A DNA stretch of 42,754 nucleotides from Eubacterium sp. UBA4343 (GTDB lineage: Bacteria; Bacillota; Clostridia; Lachnospirales; Lachnospiraceae), in assembly GCA_002394235.1 (NCBI GenBank), contig DGTF01000031.1, forward strand, positions 1-42,754, written 5' to 3'. Below the pieces are notes generated by a model. That model saw nothing but the letters and a program-made list of their open reading frames with translations, was not told the origin of the DNA and searched no databases. This document shows, in pieces, positions 10,311-19,367 of this stretch; position 1 is the stretch's first letter, and every line of letters starts with the position of its first letter. The position numbers were made by a program, and so were the translations under genes.

Positions 10311-11729
10311 TTATTTCACAGCTTTTTTCTTTCTCTCAGCAAGTTCTGTCACGATCTTCGGATAAATTTTCTCAAGGTCATACATTTTAAACAGAATTGC
10401 CATTCCGATCAAAAGAGCCAGCGGAATATAGATAGAAAACGTAAAGATTCCTGCAGTAACCGCTGACGGCTGTTCTGCCGCTGCCGCGCCTGAAATAAAT
10501 CCACACGCACCCAGGATCCACCCTATCAATGATCCTCCGATACCTGATCCGATTTTGGACCCGAAGGATGATGCTGAATTGCTCATCCCGACCAGCTTAT
10601 GTCCGAACTTCCAGTCATTGTACTCAACACAGTTATTTACCAGTGCACTGGTCAGACACATGATTGGAATGTTCGCAAAGGTAACCATGCTTCCACCCAC
10701 CAGACAGGAAATCAGGCTGTATGGGGTGAATACACGATAGATACAGCCGGCAATACCAATGATACAGCCGGTCAGGCAGGTCTTTGCCATTCCGAATTTC
10801 TTCGTCATCGGACCAACAAGTATAAAGCCCGCAAAGGTTGGAATCAGACCGACAGCGCCCAAAAGCGCGACAATGTTGTCGTTGCCAAGGATATACTTTG
10901 CGTAAAAGGTTCCTCCGGAAGTAGAGAGTCCGTAGGAAATATTCATCAAAAGATTGGCAATCAACATAATCACCCAATATTTATTCTGGAATAAAAGCTT
11001 GATTGACTGTGCAAAAGCTAGTTTGTCAGGGCCCTCTGTGCTCTCCGCATCCTCTTCCTTCCTACTCTCTGCGACCGTCTCTTTTGATGATCTGTATAAA
11101 ATGACCATGCTGATGAAGGAAAGGATTGAAAAAACAGCTGCCACTTTGATCCATGCCGCCTGGGTCCCTCCCAGAAGATTCGTGATCGGTATCAGACCGA
11201 TCGCTATAATCATGCCGACCACATATCCGAAGACTGCACGGAATATTCCCATCTTTCCACGCTCCTCGCTGCTCTCCGTGCGCATGGCAATCATAGCGCC
11301 GTAGGGGATGGCAATCGCTGTATAGATGACTGCGCTGCACAGGATGTTTGTGATCAGCACATAACCTGACTGAACACCCCTGGATGCCTTCGTGGGGACC
11401 GTGAAGAGCAAGACAATAATTGCCGCTATCGGAATCGCCATGATCCGAAACCATGGCCTGGCTTTTCCATCCCTGAAAGTAACATCATCCATAATCTTTC
11501 CCATGATCAAATCCGTAAACGCATCTATAATCTTAGCGATAACAAGCATGGTTGCCACCGCTGCCGCTGCAAGTCCCACTTTATCCGTATAGAAATACGT
11601 CAGTTGTCCCACCAGACAGGAAACCGCATTTAAGGGAAGCTGACCGATTCCATCTCCCAGATAATCCTTAAAGCGCATAGTTTTCTGAATTCCCATCGCG
11701 TCCTTACCAAGTGCCATTTTCTTTCCCAT
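10311..11729 (-). CDS. GPH-family sugar:cation symporter (MelB-like MFS)
   Basis: 472 aa with about 12 hydrophobic segments. The N-terminal MRFKDYLGDGIGQLPLN and the signature around DAFTDLIMGKIMDDVTFRDGKARPW are typical of the glycoside-pentoside-hexuronide:cation symporters. GGAGGAGATT precedes the ATG. It is the first gene of the glycoside operon and is divergent from the AraC-family regulator. It probably imports the intact di- or oligoglycoside, consistent with both hydrolases lacking export signals. The substrate is inferred from the neighbours only. Confidence 0.92.
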   Translation of the reverse strand: MGKKMALGKDAMGIQKTMRFKDYLGDGIGQLPLNAVSCLVGQLTYFYTDKVGLAAAAVATMLVIAKIIDAFTDLIMGKIMDDVTFRDGKARPWFRIMAIPIAAIIVLLFTVPTKASRGVQSGYVLITNILCSAVIYTAIAIPYGAMIAMRTESSEERGKMGIFRAVFGYVVGMIIAIGLIPITNLLGGTQAAWIKVAAVFSILSFISMVILYRSSKETVAESRKEEDAESTEGPDKLAFAQSIKLLFQNKYWVIMLIANLLMNISYGLSTSGGTFYAKYILGNDNIVALLGAVGLIPTFAGFILVGPMTKKFGMAKTCLTGCIIGIAGCIYRVFTPYSLISCLVGGSMVTFANIPIMCLTSALVNNCVEYNDWKFGHKLVGMSNSASSFGSKIGSGIGGSLIGWILGACGFISGAAAAEQPSAVTAGIFTFSIYIPLALLIGMAILFKMYDLEKIYPKIVTELAERKKKAVK

Positions 11730-11769
11730 AATCTCCTCCTGTAAAACATCGATATCCGAGCTGGCCGGG

Positions 11770-11850
11770 CCCCATAACGGTTCTTTTATAAACAGTCTAA
11801 CAGGAAAATAGCCCTTTTTATTGTAAGATTGTGATGATATATTGTAATAT
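11770..11850 (-). promoter_or_regulatory. Operon promoter region with paired AraC-type direct repeats
   Basis: TATTGTAA occurs at 11819-11826 and 11840-11847, in the same orientation and 21 bp apart (two helical turns), with partial similarity extending beyond. This spacing is typical of AraC-family half-sites. On the minus strand a TATAAA-like -10 lies around 11785-11792 with no good -35, as expected for an activator-dependent promoter. The 250-bp gap also holds the regulator's own upstream region, which is AT-rich with no clear consensus promoter. Confidence 0.45.
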
Positions 11851-11979
11851 TAAGGCATTATCGGAAGAAATCGATTACGGATAAGAAGCAAATAATTGAA
11901 ATATCGAAGAATCAAAATATAGCAGTCTAAATATCTTTAAACAAGAAAATCTACAGAAGATAAAAGAAAGGCTTCATTA

Positions 11980-13188
11980 ATGAACATAGATTTTGAACAA
12001 AAGCTAAACATGATTTATCATGCCACCTATGTGCCGACCCACTATTACGTAAAGAGTAATCTGAAGGCTGTTTATCCTTCTCTCAGCCTTCCGGATGATT
12101 ATCTGGAGCATTATAAGGACCAATTGCTCTCTGCACAAGATAATCTTCTTTATCTGACGACAAAAGAATTTGCCTATCTTGGCTTCTGCAGAAACCCGGA
12201 GACCGGTGAGTCTGTCGTTTTAGGTCCGGTCTGCTCAATACCCTTAGGTGACGAGGCAATTGATCATCTCATTTCCGCCTACAGCCTCCCGGTGCAGATG
12301 CGGCTTCAGATCATAGATTTTTTTCATCAGACGCCTCTTTTCTCTCTGGATCAGTTTCTGAATATCCTTGCATTAATCTATACAGAAATGACCGGAAACG
12401 ACATTGACATCTTTGCACGGTTTGGAATGGTAAATCATGAAAGGGAAGAAGAAATAGGAAATGTACACTCCAGGTTGCTCTATGAGCGCAAGGAGGAACA
12501 GCATTATCATGATACCTACTTTTTTGAGCAGGCCTACTATGGATTTGTCGAACGGGGAGATTTGAATGGCCTGAAGGATTTCATGAAAACGGTTCCGCCG
12601 CTTGGCGTCGGTTCTGTCGCTCAGGATTCCCTGCGGCAATCGAAGAATATCTTTATCATCACTATTGCGCTTACAACTCGTCACGCAATCTCCGGAGGTC
12701 TCGATATTGAAACTGCCTATCAGCTCTCCGATTCCTACATTCAGGAAGCGGAGCGTATGACAGATGCCACAGCTATCACGCTGTTAACCGCAACAGCGAC
12801 AATGGATTTCACCAGAAGAGTGTCTGACGCGAAAATTCCCAGCGGTATGTCAACGGATGTCTTTCGCGCCATTCAGTTTATCTCGAATCATATCAATCGA
12901 AACATATCTGTCAGTGATATAGCGAAGGAACTGAAAATGGACCGAAGTACTCTTTCCAGAAAATTCAAAAAAGAGCTTGGATTCCATATCAGTTCCTATA
13001 TCATGCGGCGGAAACTGGAGGAGGCCAGAAGCCTTCTGCACTACACCGATAAAACGATCAGTGAGATAAGCGAATATCTGTGCTTCTCCTCACAGTCCTA
13101 TTTTCAGAATGTCTTTCGCAAAAAATACGGCTGCACGCCCAGGGAATATCGAAAATCTGTCACGAAATCAGAAACGCACGCTCGTTAA
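11980..13188 (+). CDS. AraC-family transcriptional regulator of the glycoside operon
   Basis: 402 aa. The C-terminal about 100 aa form the double helix-turn-helix: ISVSDIAKELKMDRSTLSRKFKKELG, then KTISEISEYLCFSSQSYFQNVFRKKYGCTPREYRKS. The N-terminal about 290 aa resemble the large sensor region of clostridial AraC regulators, with no clear cupin or membrane segment. It is divergent from the symporter gene, so it probably activates the symporter/GH3/GH78 operon in response to an imported sugar. AAAGG precedes the ATG. Its stop overlaps by 4 bp the stop of the convergent AGCS symporter gene. Confidence 0.92.
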   Translation: MNIDFEQKLNMIYHATYVPTHYYVKSNLKAVYPSLSLPDDYLEHYKDQLLSAQDNLLYLTTKEFAYLGFCRNPETGESVVLGPVCSIPLGDEAIDHLISAYSLPVQMRLQIIDFFHQTPLFSLDQFLNILALIYTEMTGNDIDIFARFGMVNHEREEEIGNVHSRLLYERKEEQHYHDTYFFEQAYYGFVERGDLNGLKDFMKTVPPLGVGSVAQDSLRQSKNIFIITIALTTRHAISGGLDIETAYQLSDSYIQEAERMTDATAITLLTATATMDFTRRVSDAKIPSGMSTDVFRAIQFISNHINRNISVSDIAKELKMDRSTLSRKFKKELGFHISSYIMRRKLEEARSLLHYTDKTISEISEYLCFSSQSYFQNVFRKKYGCTPREYRKSVTKSETHAR

Positions 13189-14579
13189 TTCATCCCCTTA
13201 TATTCCCGCGTGAGCCGCACTACTACCGGAGAAAGCAGAAGCACGGCAATCAGGTTTGGAAACGCCATGAGTGCGTTCGAGGCGTCCGCAATCGTCCAGG
13301 CAAGTCCCAGCTTTACATTTGCTCCGACCACGACGAAGATCACGTAGATCGCCTGATATACCTTTGAACCGGTCGTTCCGAAGATAAATTCAAAACATCT
13401 GCTGCCGTAAAGGCTCCAGGAAAGCAATGTCGAATAAGCAAACATGGCAATACACACGGCGATTACAATGGCTGCCAGCTTCGTTCCAAGCACTGTTCCA
13501 AACGCCATGATTGTCAGATCTGTTCCCGCAGTCTTTCCATAAAAGGCTTCGGCCTTGCCGGATATCAGAATTGCAAGCGCTGTCAGCGTACAGATAACGA
13601 TGGTATCCGCGAAAACCTCAAATACACCATACATTCCCTGCTGAACCGGATGCTCGACATCCGCAGCCGCATGCGCAATCGGTGCTGTTCCAAGTCCAGC
13701 CTCATTTGAAAAGATTCCTCTTCCGAATCCGGCCTTCACTGCCTGCTGAACCGCTACACCTGCCAGTCCGCCGCTGATGGATTTCGGATCAAAAGCGCCC
13801 CTGAAAATATCGGAAAATACAGATCCGATCATGCCTGCATTTCCCAGAACCACGACCAGTGCCGCCACAATGTATACAAGTGCCATCACCGGAACCAGTT
13901 TTTCGGTTACGCTTCCGATTCGCTGCATACCTCCGAACAATACGAGAATGGTCAGGACCGCTCCGATAATACCGATCACCATATAAAGCGCCTGAAGATC
14001 TCCCGCAGGAAGGTTCGGCTGGAAGGATGTGACAACTGCTCCGATCGAGGTAACGATGGTATTGATCTGGGTCATATTTCCTGTACCGATCGCGGCTATG
14101 GAGCCGAAAACACAGAACAGAACCGCCAGCCAGTGCCATCTGGCACCGAGCCCGTTCTGTATATAATACATCGGACCGCCCACAAAATCTCCGTTGCTGT
14201 TCTTCTTGCGGAAATGAACGGCAAGCAGGATCTCCGAGTATTTCGTACACATTCCAAACAGAGCCGCTATCCACATCCAGAAAATAGCGCCCGGCCCGCC
14301 GATTGCGATCGCGCCTGCAACGCCGGCGATATTTCCGGTTCCGACTGTTCCCGCCAGCGCCGTACTCAGCGCCTGTACCGGTGTCAGACTTCCATCCTGA
14401 TTCTCCTTGCGGACGAACAGCTGTCCGACAGTCTTCTTCATGATATATCCGAACTTGCGAAACTGCATGAAGCGAAGACGAATACTCAGGAAAACGCCTG
14501 TTCCAAGCAACAACGCCAGCATAGGAATGCCCCAGACCAGCGAATCGAACTGATTGATGATTTCCGTAATGTTTTTCAT
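13185..14579 (-). CDS. AGCS-family sodium:alanine/glycine symporter
   Basis: About 464 aa with roughly 11 membrane segments. Signatures include GTGNIAGVAGAIAIGGPGAIFWMW and GMCTKYSEILLAVHFR, plus the conserved FSNEAGLGTAPIAHAAA. The family imports alanine, glycine or D-alanine with Na+. The ATG at 14579 is chosen because AAGGGGAAACC directly precedes it; an upstream in-frame ATG 24 nt earlier has no such site. It lies behind glpP, with an inverted-repeat structure in between. Confidence 0.94.
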   Translation of the reverse strand: MKNITEIINQFDSLVWGIPMLALLLGTGVFLSIRLRFMQFRKFGYIMKKTVGQLFVRKENQDGSLTPVQALSTALAGTVGTGNIAGVAGAIAIGGPGAIFWMWIAALFGMCTKYSEILLAVHFRKKNSNGDFVGGPMYYIQNGLGARWHWLAVLFCVFGSIAAIGTGNMTQINTIVTSIGAVVTSFQPNLPAGDLQALYMVIGIIGAVLTILVLFGGMQRIGSVTEKLVPVMALVYIVAALVVVLGNAGMIGSVFSDIFRGAFDPKSISGGLAGVAVQQAVKAGFGRGIFSNEAGLGTAPIAHAAADVEHPVQQGMYGVFEVFADTIVICTLTALAILISGKAEAFYGKTAGTDLTIMAFGTVLGTKLAAIVIAVCIAMFAYSTLLSWSLYGSRCFEFIFGTTGSKVYQAIYVIFVVVGANVKLGLAWTIADASNALMAFPNLIAVLLLSPVVVRLTREYKGMN

Positions 14580-14610
14580 GGTTTCCCCTTCATCGACAAT
14601 CATATAAAAC

Positions 14611-14669
14611 GACTACCGCATTTGAAATACCCGCCTCATTACCGGAGGCCTCTCTCACCTGCGATAGTC
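14611..14669 (-). promoter_or_regulatory. Structured element (10-bp stem with inner hairpin) between glpP and the symporter gene
   Basis: On the minus strand GACTATCGCA pairs with TGCGGTAGTC, 10 bp including one T-G wobble. Inside it, GCCTC pairs with GAGGC. GTTTTATATG follows, and the symporter ATG is 31 nt further on. It may be a terminator for the glpP operon or a leader structure for the symporter. It does not match the glycine riboswitch consensus as far as can be judged by eye. Confidence 0.4.
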
Positions 14670-14738
14670 TTTCTGAAAATACTGATTCCAAATGATTAAG
14701 ATAAAAACTCTCCGCGATCCCGATGCCTGATTCCTCTG

Positions 14739-15320
14739 CTACAGCATATCCCAGATAGCCGGACTGGTGGCGGAAACCGCGATGGCTCCGTGATTCAGCG
14801 CATTCATCACATCCTCCCGGTCGCTGATGAGTCCTCCACAGATCAGCGGCAGATCCGCCGATTTTCGGATCTTGCTGATCACCTTCGGTGCCAGTGTGCC
14901 AGGAAGAATTTCAATCACATCCGGCTGTGACGAATAACTCTGTCTGGTCAGCTTCCCGACGGTGTCCATTGCTCTGCTGTCCAGAATAAAGACACGAAGA
15001 ACCGCGGCAAGTCCCCGCTCCTTGATACAGGAGATCAGGCTGCTCCTTGTCGTGATGATACCCTGCGCCATGGTTTTCTTCTTCAGAAAATCAACGGCAG
15101 CCTCCCTCTGACTCAATCCGTCAATCAGATCCAGGTGGACAACCGGTGTCTTCCCGGCTTCTGCAATTTGCTCCGTGATTCCGGAGACGCTGCACACATC
15201 ACCATAGAGAACAAATACAATTTCAACCTCTGTCTTCAGGCAGGCTTCAAGGCATTCGTCATTTCTGACAGCCGCTACAATCGGGCTGTCCTCGAGTTTA
15301 TCCAGAAATTCCTTATTCAT
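14739..15320 (-). CDS. glpP: Glycerol-3-phosphate-responsive antiterminator GlpP
   Basis: 193 aa, full length for the family. Conserved blocks include IVAAVRNDE, VFVLYGDVCSVSGI, VVHLDLIDGLSQREAAVDFLK, GIITTRSSLI, PDVIEILPGTLAPKVI and the phosphate-binding GGLISDREDVMNALNHGAIAVSAT. GlpP folds like a TIM barrel, senses glycerol 3-phosphate and prevents termination in glp leader RNAs. The only glp gene visible here is glpK at 3.3-4.8 kb, whose leader has a terminator hairpin, so that is the likely target. The glpP start overlaps the end of the upstream unknown gene by 4 bp (ATGA), which implies an operon. Confidence 0.93.
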   Translation of the reverse strand: MNKEFLDKLEDSPIVAAVRNDECLEACLKTEVEIVFVLYGDVCSVSGITEQIAEAGKTPVVHLDLIDGLSQREAAVDFLKKKTMAQGIITTRSSLISCIKERGLAAVLRVFILDSRAMDTVGKLTRQSYSSQPDVIEILPGTLAPKVISKIRKSADLPLICGGLISDREDVMNALNHGAIAVSATSPAIWDML

Positions 15321-16219
15321 GTCTCATGATAACGGCTGATGACCGTCTGTGCATCCAATGTAGTACTCCCGTCTGCCGTATACAGTCTCACTTCACTGAA
15401 AGAAGGCTTTTCAAGCATTCCGGCAAGCTCCCGCAGATCCATTGTCCGGAGGCTGTATTCGCTGCCGCGCGAAGAAACCGCGCGATCTGCTTCCATACGA
15501 TCCGTGTAAACAGGAATGCAGTGCGTCCGGCCGTCAGAAGCCCGATAGCAGACCATCCGCTTCTCATTTCCCTTGCAGATCGTATAATATTCTCTATCCC
15601 TATTCAGCGCAAGCGCCGCACTTTTCGATTTCTGCATCCGATAGCTCTCCACCGAATTCAGGACACCGGATATGTCCTTGAATCCGCTGTAGAGATCTGT
15701 CTCAATCCCTGTTTTATATTTCTTCAGTATCCCGGAATCACGGAGAATATCCTCGTCCGTCTTGCCGCAGGAACGGATGCCCGTGAAATGATCCACTTCC
15801 TTTCCGGATGCCGTATCATACAAGGCAACCGTCTGAATCGTCCATATTTTTTCCGATTTCCAGATTGCCAGAACCTTTTTCAGATACTTTCCGGTCTCCT
15901 CACGGTCTTTGCCCAGCTCCGAGACGACTTCAGAACCGACAGCAGCAAGCCAGAACCGCGGTCCGTCACTGACATAGGCATACATTGCTTTTCCGCCCCT
16001 CGGGTCGTACTCTTTCTCAAATCTGAGAACCTTGTCCTCCTCGCTTTCCTCAGAGCTGCTGTATACCGCTGCAAAAAGGTGATAGCGTCTGCAGAACTCC
16101 TTCTCGCGGATCTTCTCGGAATCGGGATCAGGAAGGACCGCCGCGATATTTCCGTTTTTCAGATAAAACCAGTCCGCATTCGGAAAGTTCTTTTCATTTA
16201 TTGAAATCGAGTCGTTCAT
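15317..16219 (-). CDS. Hypothetical protein coupled to glpP
   Basis: 300 aa, not confidently recognised. There is no signal peptide or membrane segment. The C-terminal third (ICKGNEKRMVCYRASDGRTH, then IPVYTDRMEADRAV) resembles the layout of SseB-type domains, a weak similarity judged by eye. The N-terminal part contains FYLKNGNIAAVLPDPDSE. AAGGAG lies about 11 nt before the ATG. Its stop overlaps the glpP start by 4 bp, so the two are translated together; this suggests, without proving, a role linked to glycerol metabolism. Confidence 0.7.
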   Translation of the reverse strand: MNDSISINEKNFPNADWFYLKNGNIAAVLPDPDSEKIREKEFCRRYHLFAAVYSSSEESEEDKVLRFEKEYDPRGGKAMYAYVSDGPRFWLAAVGSEVVSELGKDREETGKYLKKVLAIWKSEKIWTIQTVALYDTASGKEVDHFTGIRSCGKTDEDILRDSGILKKYKTGIETDLYSGFKDISGVLNSVESYRMQKSKSAALALNRDREYYTICKGNEKRMVCYRASDGRTHCIPVYTDRMEADRAVSSRGSEYSLRTMDLRELAGMLEKPSFSEVRLYTADGSTTLDAQTVISRYHET

Positions 16220-16295
16220 AATCTTATTCTTTTCTCCTTACATGGATTGCATATCGGAATTACCGCTTCCGAAGGCGGAATATTTCAGAATCCGG

Positions 16296-18434
16296 TCAGC
16301 CAAGAACCGAACCGTAGTTGTGCGCTGATTGAATCGACGCGGTCCATTCCGAATGGAAACCCGCAGTTCCCGGAACCGGATGTCCATCCTTCCAGGTTCT
16401 TCCGGCAACCATAAAGGAAATGGCGTTCTTTCCGCCCGCCAGTCCCCACTGGTTATCAGAAGGAGTCATATTGCTGCCGACAATCGTTTTCAGCACCGTT
16501 CCATTGGAAAGCGTAAAATCAATAAGATCTCCGACCTTACCAAAAGAGGGCATGCAGGAAATGACATATCTTCCGCTGATTCTTCCAAACCCCTCTGCGT
16601 CAAAATCTCCGTACTTTTCCTTCAGTCCTCTCTCAGTAGTTCCAGCCGCACAGAAATTGTCCCATGTACCATAACCATACTGACCGCCCGCGGACGTATC
16701 CGGAGTAATCGTCGCAGAATCCCCCGCCGTCAGGGCGTCCGGCTCTTTCGTCTGATCGGGAAGCACATGGGTACACCAGCAAAGATCCGGAGTGTAGACA
16801 GTCGTCGCGATAATCCCGCGGCTTGAGCTGTAGGCTTCAATCGTCTTCCCGTCCCCGGCATATATTGCCACATGATAGATTTCGCCGGTCGCGGCATTCC
16901 GGTAGAAACAGAGATCTCCGGGAACCGCATCCTCCAGTGACACCCTGGCGCCTACCTGTGCCTGATCCTGGGCAACTCTCGGGAGCGATATCCCGAATTC
17001 GCCGTAAAGCGTCTGCACGAATCCGGAACAATCCGCGCCATCGGTCAGACTGGTTCCTCCCCATACATAATTGTTTCCGATATAATAGGAGGCGTTTTTG
17101 ATAATTGAGGCTCCGAGATCTTTTTTCTCGGACCAGGGGGTTACCGAAGAAAGGCTGTAATAGAACGCCCGGTTATCCTTCGGGCTGACCTTCTCTGTGG
17201 CCCCCGCGAAACTGCCTTCTCCTGCTGCCGCAACCTCAGCATTGACTTCTCTGCCGCCCCGGACACTGCTCCTCGGAACAAATCCCCGGCAGTCGCCGGA
17301 TTCCACATAGAGCCAGTCACTGCCTGCGTTTTCAATTTTGTACAGAAGACCGTTTGCCGGAATAGTACCGACCACTGTGCTGTTCGCGTCCGGCTGTTCT
17401 GTAATATTCACTGCGGATAGCGTGAGCAGATCATACTTTTCAGCGATGGTTTCTCTCGTCGTTGTATTCGTGTGTGTGAACGCCTCATTGTCCCAGATTT
17501 CAACCGTCTTCGAGGCAAAATAAGGACTCCAGTCGAATTCAGCCTTTTCTTCATCCGTGTGAGCGTTTCCGACCCGATAACGTGCCGCCATCAGATGCTT
17601 CGCAGCCACCTCCGACCGGGTTGAGGAAGCCGGAATAAAACCGCGAACCTCTCCGGACTCGATATACAGCCATCCGTTCCCCTCATCCTTCAGCCGGTAC
17701 ATGATGCCGTTTTTCATGATATGTCCGACCGCCTGAGAGGATGTGGAAGTTGACATATAGATATTCATGTCCTCCGCGGCAAAAACCGGGTGCTTACCGA
17801 TCGTCTCAAATCGAAGATTGGACATCTTAAGATATTCCGGCGGAACAATCGTACGGGACCCGGTCGGAGCTCTCTGCGGTCCTTCTGCCTCTTCACCATT
17901 CGCCCCGGCAGAATCAGAAGCCGGTGTCTCTCCGGCTGTATCTGTAATCGTCAGTCCATCGGTGTCCTTCTGCCCATCCGCAGCCTTATTCCCGGAGCTC
18001 TCGTCAGACGATCCATTTTCTTTCACAGCGGATGATTCCGAAGCACCGGTCGACCCGGAAGCGCTCTGTGTGGATGCAGAGGAACTGGAAGACACGGTAC
18101 CTGTCTCCGATGAAGAAACTGAACTCTCTGGAACAGATTCCGCTGTTTCAGACGATGCTCCGGGAGAAGCGATTTCTCCCGTCCCCTGATTTCCTGCGTC
18201 CGGAGTCGTCGTCGCAGGAGCAGACGGTACTGCTGTCCCTGTAGTTCCTGCCCCGGCAGACGAGGATGCGATACTGCTGTCCGGCACCTGGCTGCTCCCC
18301 GTTACCGCTGAAGAAGAAGCGGTCGTGATCTCATCCGCTGACACAGCGAGTGCGGACGGAGCCGCCGTAATCGATGCAATTACCAGTGCAGTCACAATAA
18401 TACCGAGCTTTTTTCTTATCTGATTCTGTCTCAA
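16296..18434 (-). CDS. Secreted SH3b / NlpC-P60 peptidoglycan endopeptidase with Ser/Thr-rich linker
   Basis: 712 aa starting at TTG; AGGCAGGA precedes it and no better ATG is near. A signal peptide (about 1-33, cleavage near ALAVSA) is followed by a Ser/Thr/Ala/Glu-rich low-complexity region to about 190. Two bacterial SH3 domains follow (about 205-275 and 315-395, each with WLYVESG-like cores and GFIP/GFVP). The NlpC/P60 domain lies at about 445-560, with catalytic Cys near 466 in GADCSGFVQTLYG and His in YHVAIYAG. A final domain of about 130 aa (about 580-712) begins around YGYGTWDNFCAAG and contains GKVGDLIDF, SDNQWG and AGFHSEWT; I cannot name it. Such proteins cleave peptide cross-bridges during wall remodelling. 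Confidence 0.92.
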   Translation of the reverse strand: MRQNQIRKKLGIIVTALVIASITAAPSALAVSADEITTASSSAVTGSSQVPDSSIASSSAGAGTTGTAVPSAPATTTPDAGNQGTGEIASPGASSETAESVPESSVSSSETGTVSSSSSASTQSASGSTGASESSAVKENGSSDESSGNKAADGQKDTDGLTITDTAGETPASDSAGANGEEAEGPQRAPTGSRTIVPPEYLKMSNLRFETIGKHPVFAAEDMNIYMSTSTSSQAVGHIMKNGIMYRLKDEGNGWLYIESGEVRGFIPASSTRSEVAAKHLMAARYRVGNAHTDEEKAEFDWSPYFASKTVEIWDNEAFTHTNTTTRETIAEKYDLLTLSAVNITEQPDANSTVVGTIPANGLLYKIENAGSDWLYVESGDCRGFVPRSSVRGGREVNAEVAAAGEGSFAGATEKVSPKDNRAFYYSLSSVTPWSEKKDLGASIIKNASYYIGNNYVWGGTSLTDGADCSGFVQTLYGEFGISLPRVAQDQAQVGARVSLEDAVPGDLCFYRNAATGEIYHVAIYAGDGKTIEAYSSSRGIIATTVYTPDLCWCTHVLPDQTKEPDALTAGDSATITPDTSAGGQYGYGTWDNFCAAGTTERGLKEKYGDFDAEGFGRISGRYVISCMPSFGKVGDLIDFTLSNGTVLKTIVGSNMTPSDNQWGLAGGKNAISFMVAGRTWKDGHPVPGTAGFHSEWTASIQSAHNYGSVLG

Positions 18435-18494
18435 TGGTCCTGCCTTTCAATGATGTTCTATAAATTCTGTCTTCTCTGTCTGTTTGTTTCATAT

Positions 18495-18559
18495 GTCCTG
18501 CTTACTCAGAAGCATTTCTCTCGCAGAAGCGTCCTGCTTACTCAAAAGCATTTCTCTCG
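18495..18559. repeat. 29-bp direct repeat spanning the stop of the lipoprotein gene
   Basis: Copies at 18495-18523 and 18531-18559, 36 bp apart, differ at one base and begin GTCCTGCTTACTCA. The second copy contains the final codons and stop of the lipoprotein gene, so the gene's 3' end has been duplicated downstream of it. Confidence 0.8.
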
Positions 18560-19239
18560 ATCAGGAGCTTAAGTGTCTCCCAGTTCTTTGCAGAATCCGC
18601 ATTCTGCACAATTGCTATTCCTTCATCATAACATCCGGCATCACTCATGATTCCGTACAGATTCGTCGGATCATTCAGAATACTGTCACCGGTGTCGTAG
18701 ATCGTTCTCCAGTTTGCCGCAAGTGCGTCCTTTTCTGTATCATCCGATTTGTCGATTACATCCATGACAATACCGAGAAGTTTATCCTGATCCATATCCT
18801 TCACATCATTTGTATTTGCCCAGGTGATCAGCGTAACCGCTGATAACACGCTTTGCAGTGAAGAGCCAGCCGTTCCGGGTCCCCAGCTGGTACAGATATC
18901 AAGAACATCTCCGAAAGAGCTTTCAAGAGAAGCAGCGGAATCATCCGAACTGACGGCAACTGCGGTCAGAGCTTCGGTCTCCGGCGCGGCGCTATCCTGC
19001 GAGGAAGAAGACACCGATGAAGACACTGAATCCGTCGAAACGGATTCTCCGGACGAGGAAGACGCAACGGATTCTGACTGAGAACCTGAGGAGCTGGTGT
19101 CGGATGATGAGGCGGCTTCCGTCACCTCTGCCGCGGTGCTCTCAACAGACGGCGCAGTGTCGGCGTTACGGTTCCCGCATCCGGCTGCCGAAACGGCGAT
19201 GACACCTGCCAATAGAATAGTTACAAAAGATTTCTTCAT
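18538..19239 (-). CDS. Ser-rich secreted lipoprotein of unknown function
   Basis: About 233 aa. The ATG at 19239 is chosen because GAGGAGGAACC lies just before it and because it opens a clean lipoprotein signal peptide (MKKSFVTILLAGVIAVSAAGC) with lipobox SAAGC. After the lipid-anchored Cys comes a Ser/Thr/Glu-rich linker (about 25-100). A globular, mostly helical domain of about 130 aa follows (WGPGTAGSSLQSVLSAVTLI ... DLYGIMSDAGCYDEG). It has its own strong promoter. No family is recognised; it may be a wall or membrane-surface helper for the adjacent hydrolase, which is positional inference only. Confidence 0.8.
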   Translation of the reverse strand: MKKSFVTILLAGVIAVSAAGCGNRNADTAPSVESTAAEVTEAASSSDTSSSGSQSESVASSSSGESVSTDSVSSSVSSSSQDSAAPETEALTAVAVSSDDSAASLESSFGDVLDICTSWGPGTAGSSLQSVLSAVTLITWANTNDVKDMDQDKLLGIVMDVIDKSDDTEKDALAANWRTIYDTGDSILNDPTNLYGIMSDAGCYDEGIAIVQNADSAKNWETLKLLIERNAFE

Positions 19240-19367
19240 GAATGGTTCCTCCTCTGCGAAAAATCCGAAGCCCGGAGCAATCCACACCAGATAATGATCT
19301 GTACTACCCCGCCAGCGGGATATGGATCTATGAAGGACATACTTTCCCGCAAAGGCTTATTGCTATT

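Noticed and set aside
14611..14669. Glycine riboswitch before the AGCS symporter
   Set aside because: The conserved glycine-aptamer cores could not be found on either strand; only a generic stem structure is supported.
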